Below are positions 1 through 8,070 of a stretch of DNA of 12,500 nucleotides, in pieces. The number at the start of each line of letters is the position of its first letter. The stretch's first letter is position 1. A model generated the notes under the pieces. The model did not search any database and was not told where the DNA came from. It was given only the letters and a program-made list of their open reading frames with translations. The position numbers were made by a program, and so were the translations under genes. Source of the DNA: Theodoxus fluviatilis (lineage: Eukaryota; Mollusca; Gastropoda; Cycloneritida; Neritidae); assembly GCA_034096865.1 (NCBI GenBank), contig JAWQFJ010028213.1, positions 2,501 to 15,000 of the forward strand, read 5' to 3'.

Positions 1-84
1 CTGTTCATACTCCAACAAAAGTAATTCAGGAATTCGATGGCCTTGAAGTCTACAACGGCAGTAGGGTCGTAAAATCTCATCAAG

Positions 85-157
85 TCATTCATTCATTCAT
101 TCATTCATTCATTCATTCATTCATTCATTCATTCATTCATTCATTCATTCATTCATT
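85..157. repeat. (ATTC)n microsatellite
   Basis: About 18 uninterrupted copies of the tetranucleotide TCAT/ATTC, followed to about position 240 by a diverged tail of similar CCATCCA and CATTTATC words. A simple-sequence repeat with no gene in it. Confidence 0.98.
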
Positions 158-551
158 ATTCAGTCATTTATCCACCCATTCTTCCATTCAAACTTATATC
201 CGTCCAGCCGACCAGTCATCCATCCATCCACTCATCCACGGCCATCCTTCGCTGAATCTTTGCGCACTCACTAAGTCGGCACAAAGAGGATGCGGTATTT
301 CGTACCGGAAAAAATATTCTTCCACGTTCAAGCCGTGCACTGTTCTGTCGTCATGGCAACATCACGAATCAAGCTCGAGTGGAAATACTGATGGTCGTGG
401 TCGAATTACCAGTGAGGACTTACTTGTTCTATCTCAGTATTTGCCAAAGATGTTCACACAAACCAGACATCACTCTATTCCACCGATAGAATCAATGCAA
501 AAACCCAAAACTCTTTGTGCGAAACATTCTCAAGAGGGATTAAAATGAGGC
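158..551. other. No gene recognised
   Basis: Diverged remnants of the ATTC repeat run to about 240, followed by unique-looking sequence. No convincing exon, RNA gene or repeat is seen on either strand. Confidence 0.5.
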
Positions 552-620
<69 letters not shown>

Positions 621-683
621 ATGTGTGTGTGTGTGGATGTGTGTACGTGTGGATGTGTGTTGGCGCGCGCATGCGTGTGCATA
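552..683. repeat. (GT)n microsatellite with GGATGT interruptions
   Basis: An almost pure GT run to about 619, then interrupted copies (GGATGTGTGT, GTACGTGT) ending in a short GCGCGC alternating purine-pyrimidine tract near 663-670. Open frames across it (poly-Thr/His on -, poly-Cys/Val on +) are products of the dinucleotide repeat. Confidence 0.98.
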
Positions 684-1198
684 GGATTGCTCATTTACAG
701 TTAAATGTTACGAGTGATTAATGATCCAGAATTCCCCCATTCCATGGATTGAACCACGGCACTGTGCCTCGCACACAATCAAACACCAAATCATACTCGC
801 CACAATCCGTCTGTCAAAAGACAGGGTTTCAGTAATGGAGGAGAGGTGGAGGAGCTGACCATGCACTCGTGCAGGAGGGGAGACTACTGGAGATGGGGCT
901 GCCAGGAGCAGGTGATCTAAATATCAACAGTCAGCATGATGTTATGGAAGTTCCTTTTAAGACAATTTCTTTCTTTTGTTGACACGTCATAGACGTTGAA
1001 CCAACACGCACGCATCCACGAAGGTGCATCATAGATGTTCACCTTGTACATTCATACTCATTTACGCACATACAGGCATACAACACTTTAAAAACAATCA
1101 ATATACATGCAAATCCAACAATGCCTTATTTTACACAGATATGAAAACAACAGAAAGATGCCAAGAACACTTCTTGAGAAACACAGAATCTCACACGA
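684..1198. other. No gene recognised upstream of lectin exon
   Basis: This stretch should be intron, or should hold the preceding CTLD exon, which would encode an N-terminal Cys-Tyr and Trp segment. I found no such exon. A tRNA B-box-like decamer on the - strand at 746-755 has no partner A box. Nothing else is supported. Confidence 0.4.
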
Positions 1199-1222
1199 AA
1201 CACTCCTTTTCTCTCACTCCAG
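1199..1222 (+). promoter_or_regulatory. Splice acceptor of CTLD exon
   Basis: A pyrimidine-rich tract (ACTCCTTTTCTCTCACTCC) runs directly into AG at 1221-1222. It precedes the first codon of the lectin-like reading frame, in phase 0. Confidence 0.7.
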
Positions 1223-1313
1223 GTTTTCTGCGAGGTGTTTGACGCCGACCTGTCGGAGATCGAGTCCCAGTCGGAGCAGAATTTCATCGCAGGCTACTTG
1301 TCCGCTTTCGGTG
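1223..1313 (+). CDS. C-type lectin domain, internal exon (first of two seen)
   Basis: This 91-bp internal exon encodes 30 residues and one extra base. It is the first helical part of a C-type lectin-like domain. Visible are a cysteine at residue 3, which fits the canonical first CTLD cysteine that pairs with the last one, then the family-typical LSEIESQSEQNF and AGYLSAFG. A pyrimidine tract plus AG precedes it and GTGAGT follows at 1314. It starts in phase 0 and ends with one base (G), which pairs with the CC opening the exon at 8071 to give an alanine codon. The domain needs an earlier exon for its N-terminal strand; none was recognised. It could be one repeat of a larger multi-CTLD protein. 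The lectin call rests on motif recognition, not on a database search. Confidence 0.8.
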
Positions 1314-1319
1314 GTGAGT
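1314..1319 (+). promoter_or_regulatory. Splice donor, GTGAGT
   Basis: A near-consensus GTGAGT donor directly follows the phase-1 end of the lectin exon. It opens an intron of 6,757 bp that ends at 8070. The inverted-repeat element begins only 20 bp downstream, at 1334. Confidence 0.75.
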
Positions 1320-1333
1320 GTCCCGCGCTGTCT

Positions 1334-1658
1334 CTGCCGGTGTCACGGATTATATGTGGTTCCATTCCTAAATGTGGTGCCTATTAATAGTCATGCGGGA
1401 TTTCGTCAGCTCCACCAATCACGGAGACGATAACAACTCTACTCTTAGGCCTAGCTCTTAGGGCAATTTTCCTACATTTATTAGAATTTTCGTACTTTTC
1501 TATTCGCTTTGGAGAGAGTCATATCTGGATGAAAAATAAGTACATTACAAAAGAAACGTTTTAGGACGAGTAGTGTCACATTTTCTGTCAGTTACGAGCT
1601 CGTAGGTGGCTGCTGACTGCGATATTATAAATATGGCTGCATTATTCACGGAATCCCC
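1334..1658 (+). repeat. Left inverted arm, 325 bp
   Basis: Reverse complement of 3053-3377 at about 95%. It includes the palindrome ACGAGCTCGT and the paired words CTCTTAGGCC/CTCTTAGGGC. Its outer end lies 20 bp inside the intron. Confidence 0.9.
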
Positions 1659-3052
1659 GGAATCCACAAACCTGGAAGCATGTTGTTTTCCCACACTCTT
1701 ATGTATGCTTCCAAGTTGTTTGCCACTACATCAAAATGCAAATTCAGTGGTACTGTGCGCACTATAGATCCGACCCTTGTGCCCTCCCTCTCTAGCTGTA
1801 CCGTGAAACTCAGATTGGACTGTTGTGTTTATGTTATGATTTTATGGAGTCAGTAAAGTAATAGGTGAAGCCCTCTGGCTCTGGCCAAAAATCTTTCAAG
1901 GTACACATGGAGATTTGATAACTTGGTCGATGTTTTCAGTCGTATGTTGTTACGTGTTCAGCCTTTAGAATTACTCGGTAACACTACCTGTGAAAGTGTT
2001 CGCAGTTGTTCATCACGACAAATTGTCACACTAGTCTAACCAGCCTCAAGAACGCCACACGTTTTATTCCTTGATATGTATATTTAATTAAAGCAGGATT
2101 GTCGGCTATCCAGGCCTGATGCTACGAAGTTTGGTTCATTCTATTGGCTGATAGCGATTTCTGAGTGCCGAACGCATACGACGATGTCTTCAATAGTTCG
2201 ACGTCATCAACTTCGTGATTAAACTGATTTGCAATAAAATGTATTGTTGTGGTCGTAATTCCAAAACGAGACACTATATTACCTCCAATATACATTGGAT
2301 TCTTATTTGGGAGAATCCCTGACCTTCCACCAATTTTCATTAGGATCCGTTTTTATCGTTTTGAGTTATTTTGCTGAATAACTAATTAACTAACAAACCT
2401 AGGGTTTAAAAAAAGTATTGACATAAAAACATCTTACTACGAAACCTGAAGCCATCTTGTAGTTATCTTTCCAATGACACATACTTTATATAACTTATAT
2501 ATATTTTTAGCAACACAATTACAGATTCATTGATATATTTCATAGAAGATGAGGACAAACAAATTGCAGCATGATTATGCAGTCATTTCTTGTAATCTGT
2601 GTATACTAGCAATGTATCATCATATTATGCATAGTGGTTTGCTTTAAATTCTTTCTTCATAAAATTGCTCGAATGTCAGCTCCAAATTCCTATTGGCCCC
2701 TTGATAGAAACATTTTTATCATTAGTATAGTAGTCACACACACACACGCGCGCGCACGCACACACACACACACACAAGAAAGCCACACCCAAGGGATGGC
2801 AGTTAAATGACTTCCATAGAGATGTTGAGGTGGCATGGATGTTGCTTTGTTCTTACCTGTGTGCTACTTCTGTCAACACTTGGGGAGACGAGTAAAGCAC
2901 AGGATGAAAAACTGAAACTATGCAGATTATAAAAATACAAGAGGCAAAGTGAAAAGAACACTTGGACAAAAAGGGAATGTAAGATGGATTCTGCCAAGAC
3001 ATCTACTGTGGACCATTCACCTCCACTCAAGGCATCCTTTTTGTTGCATCAT
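1659..3052. other. Interior of the inverted-repeat element
   Basis: AT-rich sequence holding a CA/CG microsatellite at 2735-2776. A 72-codon open frame on the - strand (2122-2340) resembles no family I recognise and is too short to support. No transposase motif was seen. Confidence 0.6.
2735..2776. repeat. (CA)n(CG)n compound microsatellite
   Basis: CA repeats with a central CGCGCGCG block, all alternating purine-pyrimidine. Confidence 0.95.
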
Positions 3053-3377
3053 GGAGATTCCATGAATAATGCAGCCATATTTATAATATCGCAGTCAGCA
3101 GCCACTTACGAGCTCGTAACTGACAGAAAATGTGACAATACTCGTCCTAAAACGTTTCTTTCGTAATGTACTTATTTTTCATCAAGATATGACACTCTCC
3201 AAAGCGAATAGAAAAGTACGAAAATTCTACTAAATGTGGGGAAATTGCCCTAAGAGCTAGGCCTAAGAGTAGAGTCGTTATCGTCTCCGTGATTGGCGGA
3301 GCCGACGAAATCCCGCATGACTATTAATAGGTACCACATTTAGGAATGGAACCACATATAAACCGCGACACCGGCAG
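3053..3377 (-). repeat. Right inverted arm, 325 bp
   Basis: Inverted partner of 1334-1658. A short open frame entering it on + (ending NTRPKTFLS) is part of the repeat, not a gene. The arm contains ATATAAACC near its outer end. Confidence 0.9.
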
Positions 3378-3637
3378 TGTTTCCTGTGGGGGAATCCCAG
3401 GGTGTGTCAATCACTCTAAATTGCTCACCTCTTTGCCACTCCCGTGCAACTCTAGAGACATGGATCACACATTCAACAGACCTGAGTTACATGAACACCA
3501 GCTGTTTGTGCTTTTCATTTGAGTGTCAAGATTTTCATTTCCCGTCACTTCGGACCAGCGTGTCACTCAAATTCACTTTTGAAGACTTATAACATAATTT
3601 TTTTCATTATTGAATGCATATAGGCACACAAAAACAC
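3378..3637. other. No feature recognised
   Basis: Unique-looking intronic sequence. The 71-codon open frame at 3377-3592 has no recognisable motif and no splice context that I can defend. Confidence 0.4.
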
Positions 3638-3704
3638 ATCATCAACGTCATCATTATTATCGTCACTGTCGTCGTCGTCGTTGTCATCATCATCATCATC
3701 ATCA
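3638..3704. repeat. TCA/TCG trinucleotide repeat
   Basis: Imperfect ATC/GTC triplets, ending in about seven clean TCA copies at 3684-3704. Confidence 0.9.
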
Positions 3705-3733
3705 GTTTTTTCGATTTATGCCGGCATAAAGTC

Positions 3734-3846
<113 letters not shown>

Positions 3847-3994
3847 TACCTACATACACATACACACAGACGCATATACACACATGCAACATCCTGTCCT
3901 GTCACATGACATGTTAAGGCATAATCCTCTATTAATTTAGATTGAAGCGAAGAAAGAGCCATCTTGCGTGGCTTGTCATCATGCTTATCGTAAG
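3847..3994. other. Degenerate CA tail and unique sequence
   Basis: Diverged CATACA and CACATGCA words fade into unannotated intronic sequence. No gene is seen. Confidence 0.5.
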
Positions 3995-4361
3995 ATGGCC
4001 ACAGGTTTTGGCAGTTTGGAAATGGTAGATGCTTCGTGTTCTGATGTGCAAATAGTCTTTGAGTTTCTCACTTGAATGCTACAAGTGTTGCCCACATTAC
4101 CTCAACAGGAAAAGTTTCCGTAAAAATGTTATCGAGTCGCGCATTGAGCGCGTTTCAGATGAAATTAAGGCAGAAATAGACGTGTCATCCGTGGAGAGAA
4201 GGGTGAAATAGTTCCCTTCCGCCCGCTCATCAAAAGTGCGAATAAGCTCCTGTTCCACACAACGGATCAATGCAAAGCTGAATATTATGACATGTATTTA
4301 ATAGACATGCTTTTCAATCATATTCAATCATATCTAGTTCGCAAGCGACTTTCTTTTCATT
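3995..4361 (+). pseudogene. Possible decayed coding fragment, unknown family
   Basis: Three successive + strand frames read like protein but are short. One starts at ATG 3995 (MATGFGSLEMVDASCSDVQ...) and stops at 4073-4075. A second, shifted by one base, continues to TAG at 4209-4211 and contains CYKCC, RKSFRKN and DEIKAEID. A third overlaps from about 4165 to a stop near 4361 and contains GEIVPFRPLIK. This pattern fits a coding remnant with two frameshifts, for example from a transposable element. No family is recognised, and none of the pieces is long enough to exclude chance. Confidence 0.2.
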
Positions 4362-4615
4362 AGGCGATGGGTCGTCAGCATATAGCAGAAGAGTATACAT
4401 CTTGTTTGTTATCTCCATTTCGCTAAACGTCATACGTTGATTTTGCTGTCTCAATTCCTGATTAATATTCAGGCATTTCTGTAAGGATTTTTGGAATAAC
4501 AAAACTGAAAGGCACTGTGTGATACACTTCATCGTTCCCACTGTCTACATGCAATGTCTGTTGTTCTCGTTTGGTTGCGAGCAGCCATGACTGGACAGAG
4601 ACATGAGGAAGGCAG

Positions 4616-4630
4616 TTGTTGTTGTTGTTG
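4616..4630. repeat. (GTT)5
   Basis: A short GTT run directly upstream of the hairpin cluster. Such a run can be the tail or head of a retroposed repeat. Confidence 0.8.
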
Positions 4631-4634
4631 CGTA

Positions 4635-4739
4635 CCTGGGCTAAACACTCCCAGGATCATCCAAGTGGGTGAGATGATTGCGTGGGTGACTGTTTTTGAA
4701 CACCCCGCCATATAGGCAGCCACACTCCGTCTTCAGGGG
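4635..4739. repeat. Cluster of short hairpins, possible interspersed repeat
   Basis: Three perfect stems follow each other: CCTGGG (4635-4640) with CCCAGG (4650-4655); ATCATC (4656-4661) with GATGAT (4673-4678); and CCCC (4703-4706) with GGGG (4736-4739), which encloses GCC-ATATA-GGC (4707-4717). The stretch GCCATATAGGCAGCCACACT resembles a motif I recall from gastropod genomic and 3'-UTR sequence, but this is memory, not a search. A structured interspersed repeat or SINE fragment is the most likely reading. Confidence 0.4.
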
Positions 4740-4742
4740 ATT

Positions 4743-5390
4743 TGATCTCTGTCTCCAGAGAATGCCAGTTGTTATGTTAGGAGCTTATCACGGCTGAAGA
4801 TAATCCCCACATAACAGTACAGCATAACAACATTTTGCTGTAGCCTTGGTTTTTGGCTGGAGTCAACAAATAAAAACAGCCTTTGCCGAAGGCAAGTGAG
4901 GAAGGCAGTGAATGGTGACTGGACACACGCTTTGCTGGCCAAAAAATGTCGTCTTGCCAAGTAAAAAACGGATTAACTCTGACGCAAAAACAATGGCACC
5001 GACTGAGGCACGGCTTTAGAGGACGCTGCCTCTAGTACAGCGTCGAAAATCCCTTGATTCTCAAAAACTACGCCACTGGATGTCAAGTCAGAGGCTTGTC
5101 TCCTACTCGGTGCAGTGTTGGAGGAAGGAGAGGTAACTCTTGCAGCCTTACAAACACACGCCTCCTTGTTCAAGTTGAGTTGGCGGGCGGAAACATTCAG
5201 AACACTGGGAATGCACGAGACTGCGTTGGTCAGAATGTGGAGAGAAAATAAACAGATAGGCAGCGTCATACATGGATGTGGAGCGTTGCTATTCTCTACT
5301 GTCGCTCTTTCAATACAAACAGAACTGATTTAGTGTTCCAACTTTTAGCCAGCGCTCTAGCTAGCCTTTCAACTGCACCGCCATTGCTAC
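4743..5390. other. No gene recognised
   Basis: A 98-codon - strand frame (4973-5269) and overlapping + strand frames carry no recognisable domain or repeat. Treated as unannotated intron sequence. Confidence 0.4.
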
Positions 5391-5485
5391 CACTCCTTGT
5401 CACTGCCATCAACATTATCACCATCATTATTACCACCACCACCGCCAGTACCGCCACTGCTTTGTGTCACCACCACCACCATCAT
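5391..5485. repeat. Imperfect CCA/ATT triplet repeat
   Basis: Degenerate ACC, ATT and CAC triplets give apparent poly-Thr and poly-His runs in translation. Confidence 0.8.
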
Positions 5486-5902
5486 AAATACACTTATCCC
5501 ACCTGTCGCAAGCCGGACCAGTTCGTTTTACTGAAAGGTCAAAGGTCTAGGGGAAATCACTCGATCCACTTGTGACACTCTCTCACACAGTCATTCTATC
5601 AAACACGAACGTGAGACAGAAAGACGGTGAGGTCATGGGTTAAATGTCAAAATTCTCTTTAATTGCCTTGCCAAGGCGATAGAGGAATAAATCAAGCTCA
5701 ACGTGAGGGATAAATTACTCAGAAGCAACAATACTCATAATCAGAATCAGAATCATGTGAGAAAAACGAATGGCCCGCCAGCCGATCAAAAAGGAATAAC
5801 TTATTTGACCGTGTCCTTTACTCTTGTTTCGGCCGTTACAAGCTAGGGAACGAGCGGCGTGTCAGTCGTGGTTCAACTGCTCAGACGTCACGAGGGCCCC
5901 TG
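5486..5902. other. No gene recognised; flank of MITE
   Basis: Unannotated sequence. At its right end CGAGGGC (5891-5897) and GCCCTCG (5902-5908) form a 7-bp stem with a 4-nt loop, directly at the MITE target site. Confidence 0.45.
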
Positions 5903-6544
5903 CCCTCGGGGGGGTCGGCTCTCTATTGCGGAGGGCCGCTATTGCGGGGTTTTTTTTTCAAACAAAAGTTCTTAGGCCGTTTTGATTCTTTTGTCCTAAA
6001 ACGCCTACAAAAAATAAAATATGCGTTACTTTTTGGGGAAAAACAAATTTTTTAGGGTTTTACTGATAGCGCTCAGCCTAGGCCGCACCGACCACCCCGC
6101 CTGACTGACTTAGCCTGTCCGGGGAGTTTCACCTAAACCCGGACGCGTTACTTTTTGTCACGTTTGTGTCCAACATCAGCGTCGGGCCCTGAAGTTAGGG
6201 CGTAGGGACCACCCGTTGAGAGTCAAACGTGGGATGGAGTTAGAATATAAAGCTTCACCCGTTATTGATAAAACCCGAAAAAATGTCTAAGTTTTTAAAA
6301 AAGTAACGTTTTAGGCGTATTAGGACAAAATAATCACAATGGCCTGAAGAACTTTTGACCAAAAAATTCCCGCAATAGCGGCCCTCAGAACCAAAAAATT
6401 TCTGTTTCGAAAAGAAAAGTAGCAAAAATATAATGGTTTTTTAGGCGTTTTAGGATAAAAGAATCGAAATGGCCTAAGAACTTTTGTTTGAAAAAAATCC
6501 CGCAATAGCGGCCCTCCGCAATAGAGAGCCGACCCCCCCTCGGG
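5903..6544. mobile_element. 626-bp MITE with 8-bp target-site duplication
   Basis: The element spans 5911-6536 and is flanked by an exact 8-bp direct repeat CCCTCGGG (5903-5910 and 6537-6544). Its ends are inverted copies beginning GGGGTCGGCTCTCTATTGCG. The first 38 bases match perfectly, with good similarity for about 100 bp. No coding capacity is seen, so it must have been moved in trans. An 8-bp duplication is typical of hAT, P and Merlin transposons; a GG-initial terminus fits Merlin better than hAT, but I cannot decide. The nonamer CTATTGCGG recurs at 5923 and 5939, and as CCGCAATAG at 6370, 6500 and 6516, resembling repeated subterminal transposase sites. Confidence 0.85.
6312..6390 (-). 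repeat. Internal duplicated subterminal module of the MITE
   Basis: The segment from AGGCGTATTAGGACAAAAT through CCGCAATAGCGGCCCTC is a diverged direct copy of 6442-6517 in the right terminus, and an inverted copy of about 5933-6012 in the left. The right half therefore carries two tandem modules and the left half one. Confidence 0.75.
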
Positions 6545-6587
6545 AATCCTCGTAGCAGCGGCTCTCGATGCACCGGAGGGAAGAGAA

Positions 6588-6602
6588 GGGGGGGGGGGGG
6601 GG
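6588..6602. repeat. G15 homopolymer
   Basis: A run of 15 G within a purine-rich stretch (about 6577-6618). It may form a G-quadruplex on + and is prone to assembly error. Confidence 0.9.
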
Positions 6603-6748
6603 TGGAGGGGAAGGGGAACAATAATTTTATTCAATCACAAGCACAACCATAGCACACGGCCTCCTTTCACAGGCACAGCAAACCAATTTGCATTCTTTCC
6701 AAGAGGCCTCTGCCTTTTCTCTCAGTCGTCGACGGCTTCCTATCTTCA

Positions 6749-6961
6749 CCTGCCCCGAGTTGCGCAGTGGCGGCGCTTTAAAGCGCTGGACGGGAGCAGC
6801 GCTTGCGCCGCTCAAACGCTTCACTAAATTTCCCGCTCATCACCGCTTCCAAGCGCTGACGAGACGGTGGTGAGCGGGAAATTTAGCGAAGCGTTTGAGC
6901 GGCGCAAGCGCTGCTCCCGTCCAGCGCTTTAAAGCGCCGCCACTGCGCAACTCGAGGCAGG
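6749..6961. repeat. Near-perfect 97-bp-arm hairpin with 19-nt loop
   Basis: Arms 6749-6845 and 6865-6961 are inverted copies with 3 mismatches in 97 and no gaps, separated by 19 nt. Each arm holds its own perfect 14-bp palindrome GCGCTTTAAAGCGC (6773-6786 on the left), and AGCGCT words recur in the arms and loop. No clear target duplication is seen (CTATCTTCA against AGAGGTAGA). It is either a snap-back MITE or the head of the GC-rich module that runs to 7600. Transcribed, it would form long double-stranded RNA. Confidence 0.95.
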
Positions 6962-7040
6962 AGAGGTAGACACAGACAGGAAGTGTGACGTAATATTCTG
7001 GCGTGGAGAATGACGCGTCTCTTCCGGAGAGACGGCGAAT

Positions 7041-7390
7041 GACGCAACTTCTGCCGCTCTTTTTCGAACGAGAGTGACGTAGCGTCTGGCGTTCTTTTTC
7101 AAACGAGAGTGACGTAGCGTCTGGCTTTCTTTTTCAAACGAGAGTGACGTAGCGTCTGGCGCTCTTTTTCGAACGAGAGTGACGTAGCGTCTGGCGTTCT
7201 TTTTCAAACGAGAGTGACGTAGCGTCTGGCGTTCTTTTTCGAACGAGAGGAACGTAGCGTCTGGCTTTCTTTTTCAAACGAGAGTGACGTAGCGTCTGGC
7301 GCTCTTTTTCGAACGAGAGTGACGTAGCGTCTGGCGTTCTTTTTCGAACGAGAGTGACGTAGCGTCTGGCGCTCTTTTTCGAACGAGAGA
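7041..7390. repeat. 35-bp tandem repeat, 10 copies, CRE-like motif
   Basis: Ten head-to-tail units of exactly 35 bp, with starts at 7041, 7076, 7111 and so on to 7356. Each runs GACGTAGCGTCTGGCG then CTCTTTTTCGAACGAGAGT with few substitutions. The junction of adjoining units makes TGACGTAG, a CREB/ATF-type half-site core, in most copies. Diverged partial copies lie at about 7011-7040 and 7391-7480. Because 35 is not a multiple of three, the array reads through three frames on - without stops (KKNARRYVTLV and similar). These long frames are not genes. Confidence 0.97.
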
Positions 7391-7570
7391 CGGCGCAACT
7401 CTGGCGGTCTTTTCCTCAGACCAGAGATGCAACTTCTGACGACGAGAGTGACGTAACTTTTGACGACGAGAGTGATGTAGTGTCGGCGCGGCGTTAGATC
7501 TTGATGTTTTCGCCGTCGCTGAGCGCCGATTTTCACTGCACGGACTCGATGGAACTCTGTCACTTTCCAG
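7391..7570. other. Diverged repeat remnants before promoter-like stretch
   Basis: Partial, decayed copies of the 35-bp unit (GACGACGAGAGTGACGTAA twice, near 7440 and 7461) and GC-rich sequence. No gene is seen. Confidence 0.6.
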
Positions 7571-7625
7571 CCAATCGCTGGACCCTCATATAAGGCAGGC
7601 TCCTCCCTCACAACAGCCTCCAGTC
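7571..7625 (+). promoter_or_regulatory. Candidate RNA polymerase II promoter (CCAAT, TATA)
   Basis: CCAAT at 7571-7575 is followed 14 bp later by TATAAG at 7589-7594. The usual 25-30 bp spacing puts a start near 7615-7622, in a pyrimidine-rich CCTCCAGTCTC. Upstream lie the CRE-like repeats. Downstream is only a 20-codon frame (7645-7707), then the intron's polypyrimidine region and the lectin exon at 8071. It may drive a short or non-coding transcript, an alternative lectin first exon, or nothing. Confidence 0.35.
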
Positions 7626-7629
7626 TCGA

Positions 7630-7969
7630 TCTCTCTTCCAACCAATGGAAACACTTTCCCCGCGAACACAGCCATGTGAATATTCAACTAAACCACGGCT
7701 GGAGTAGCCACGATAATCCTCTATCATCTATGGCCGGTGGAGCCATCATAGGTTAATCATAAAAAGTAAATAACTTAATCCAAGGGGGAGGGGTGATCTC
7801 GCCACACCACCGCTTTTCACTATCACCACCTGAGGCCTTCACCACAACTACTACCACTATAACCACCATCTTAATTACGCTAATACCACCATCCTTCTTC
7901 ACTACTGTCACCGTTACCACCATCACCACCAGCATCATCATCCTTCACCACTAGCACTTTCCACCACCA
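7630..7969. other. CAC/CAT-rich intron end
   Basis: Holds degenerate ACC/CAC triplets at about 7800-7975. The histidine/valine-rich open frames across it are repeat artefacts. Confidence 0.6.
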
Positions 7970-8070
7970 CCATTTTTCTCCCTCTTTCTTTCTCTGTTTT
8001 CTTCCCTCCCTCCGTCCTTCCACTTTTCTTGCTGGCTTCCTTCCCTGTAATGCTGATGTGTCTGCTGCAG
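7970..8070 (+). promoter_or_regulatory. Long polypyrimidine tract and splice acceptor
   Basis: About 70 bases almost entirely of C and T (7973-8047), then TGCTGATGTGTCTGCTGCAG ending at 8070. TGCTGAT is a plausible branch-point region. It precedes the second lectin exon and fixes its start in phase 1. Confidence 0.75.

Larger units (their letters stand above)
1334..3377. mobile_element. Non-autonomous element with 325-bp terminal inverted repeats
   Basis: Two 325-bp arms (1334-1658 and 3053-3377) are inverted copies of each other without gaps. I count about 16 mismatches (roughly 95% identity), mostly transitions. They enclose 1,394 bp with no recognisable transposase. The outer ends read CTGCCGGTGTC on both sides. 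Flanks are TGTCT on the left and TGTTT on the right, a possible imperfect 5-bp target duplication that I do not regard as proven. The structure fits a foldback-type or long-TIR MITE. Two independent insertions of one repeat family in opposite orientation are possible, but the equal arm length without indels argues against that. Confidence 0.8.

Noticed and set aside
3..84. A protein-like frame at the left edge (contains QEFDGLEVYNGS), resembling a CUB-like segment
   Set aside because: It is only about 27 codons before running into the ATTC microsatellite, with no splice donor I can defend.
515..721. Frames across the GT microsatellite
   Set aside because: They encode only dipeptide repeats produced by the dinucleotide run.
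746..755. tRNA B-box-like GGTTCAATCC on the - strand, suggesting a tRNA-derived SINE
   Set aside because: It is one base short of the consensus, and no A box lies at suitable distance.
2122..2340. 72-codon - strand frame inside the inverted-repeat element as a possible transposase piece
   Set aside because: No DDE, zinc-finger or helix-turn-helix motif is recognisable, and the length is near chance expectation in AT-rich DNA.
4314..4541. A - strand frame containing LLLYADD, like the reverse transcriptase catalytic motif
   Set aside because: No other RT motif stands before or after it in any frame. A four-residue match alone is expected by chance.
4973..5269. 98-codon - strand frame as a gene
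   Set aside because: No domain, no start context and no splice signals; overlapped by equally long frames on the other strand.
7041..7390. Regular repeats that might suggest a CRISPR array
   Set aside because: The units are directly adjacent with no unique spacers, and the context is animal-like.
7204..7641. 145-codon - strand frame with Arg/Lys-rich repeats
   Set aside because: It comes from the 35-bp satellite, whose period is not a multiple of three and which happens to lack stops on that strand.
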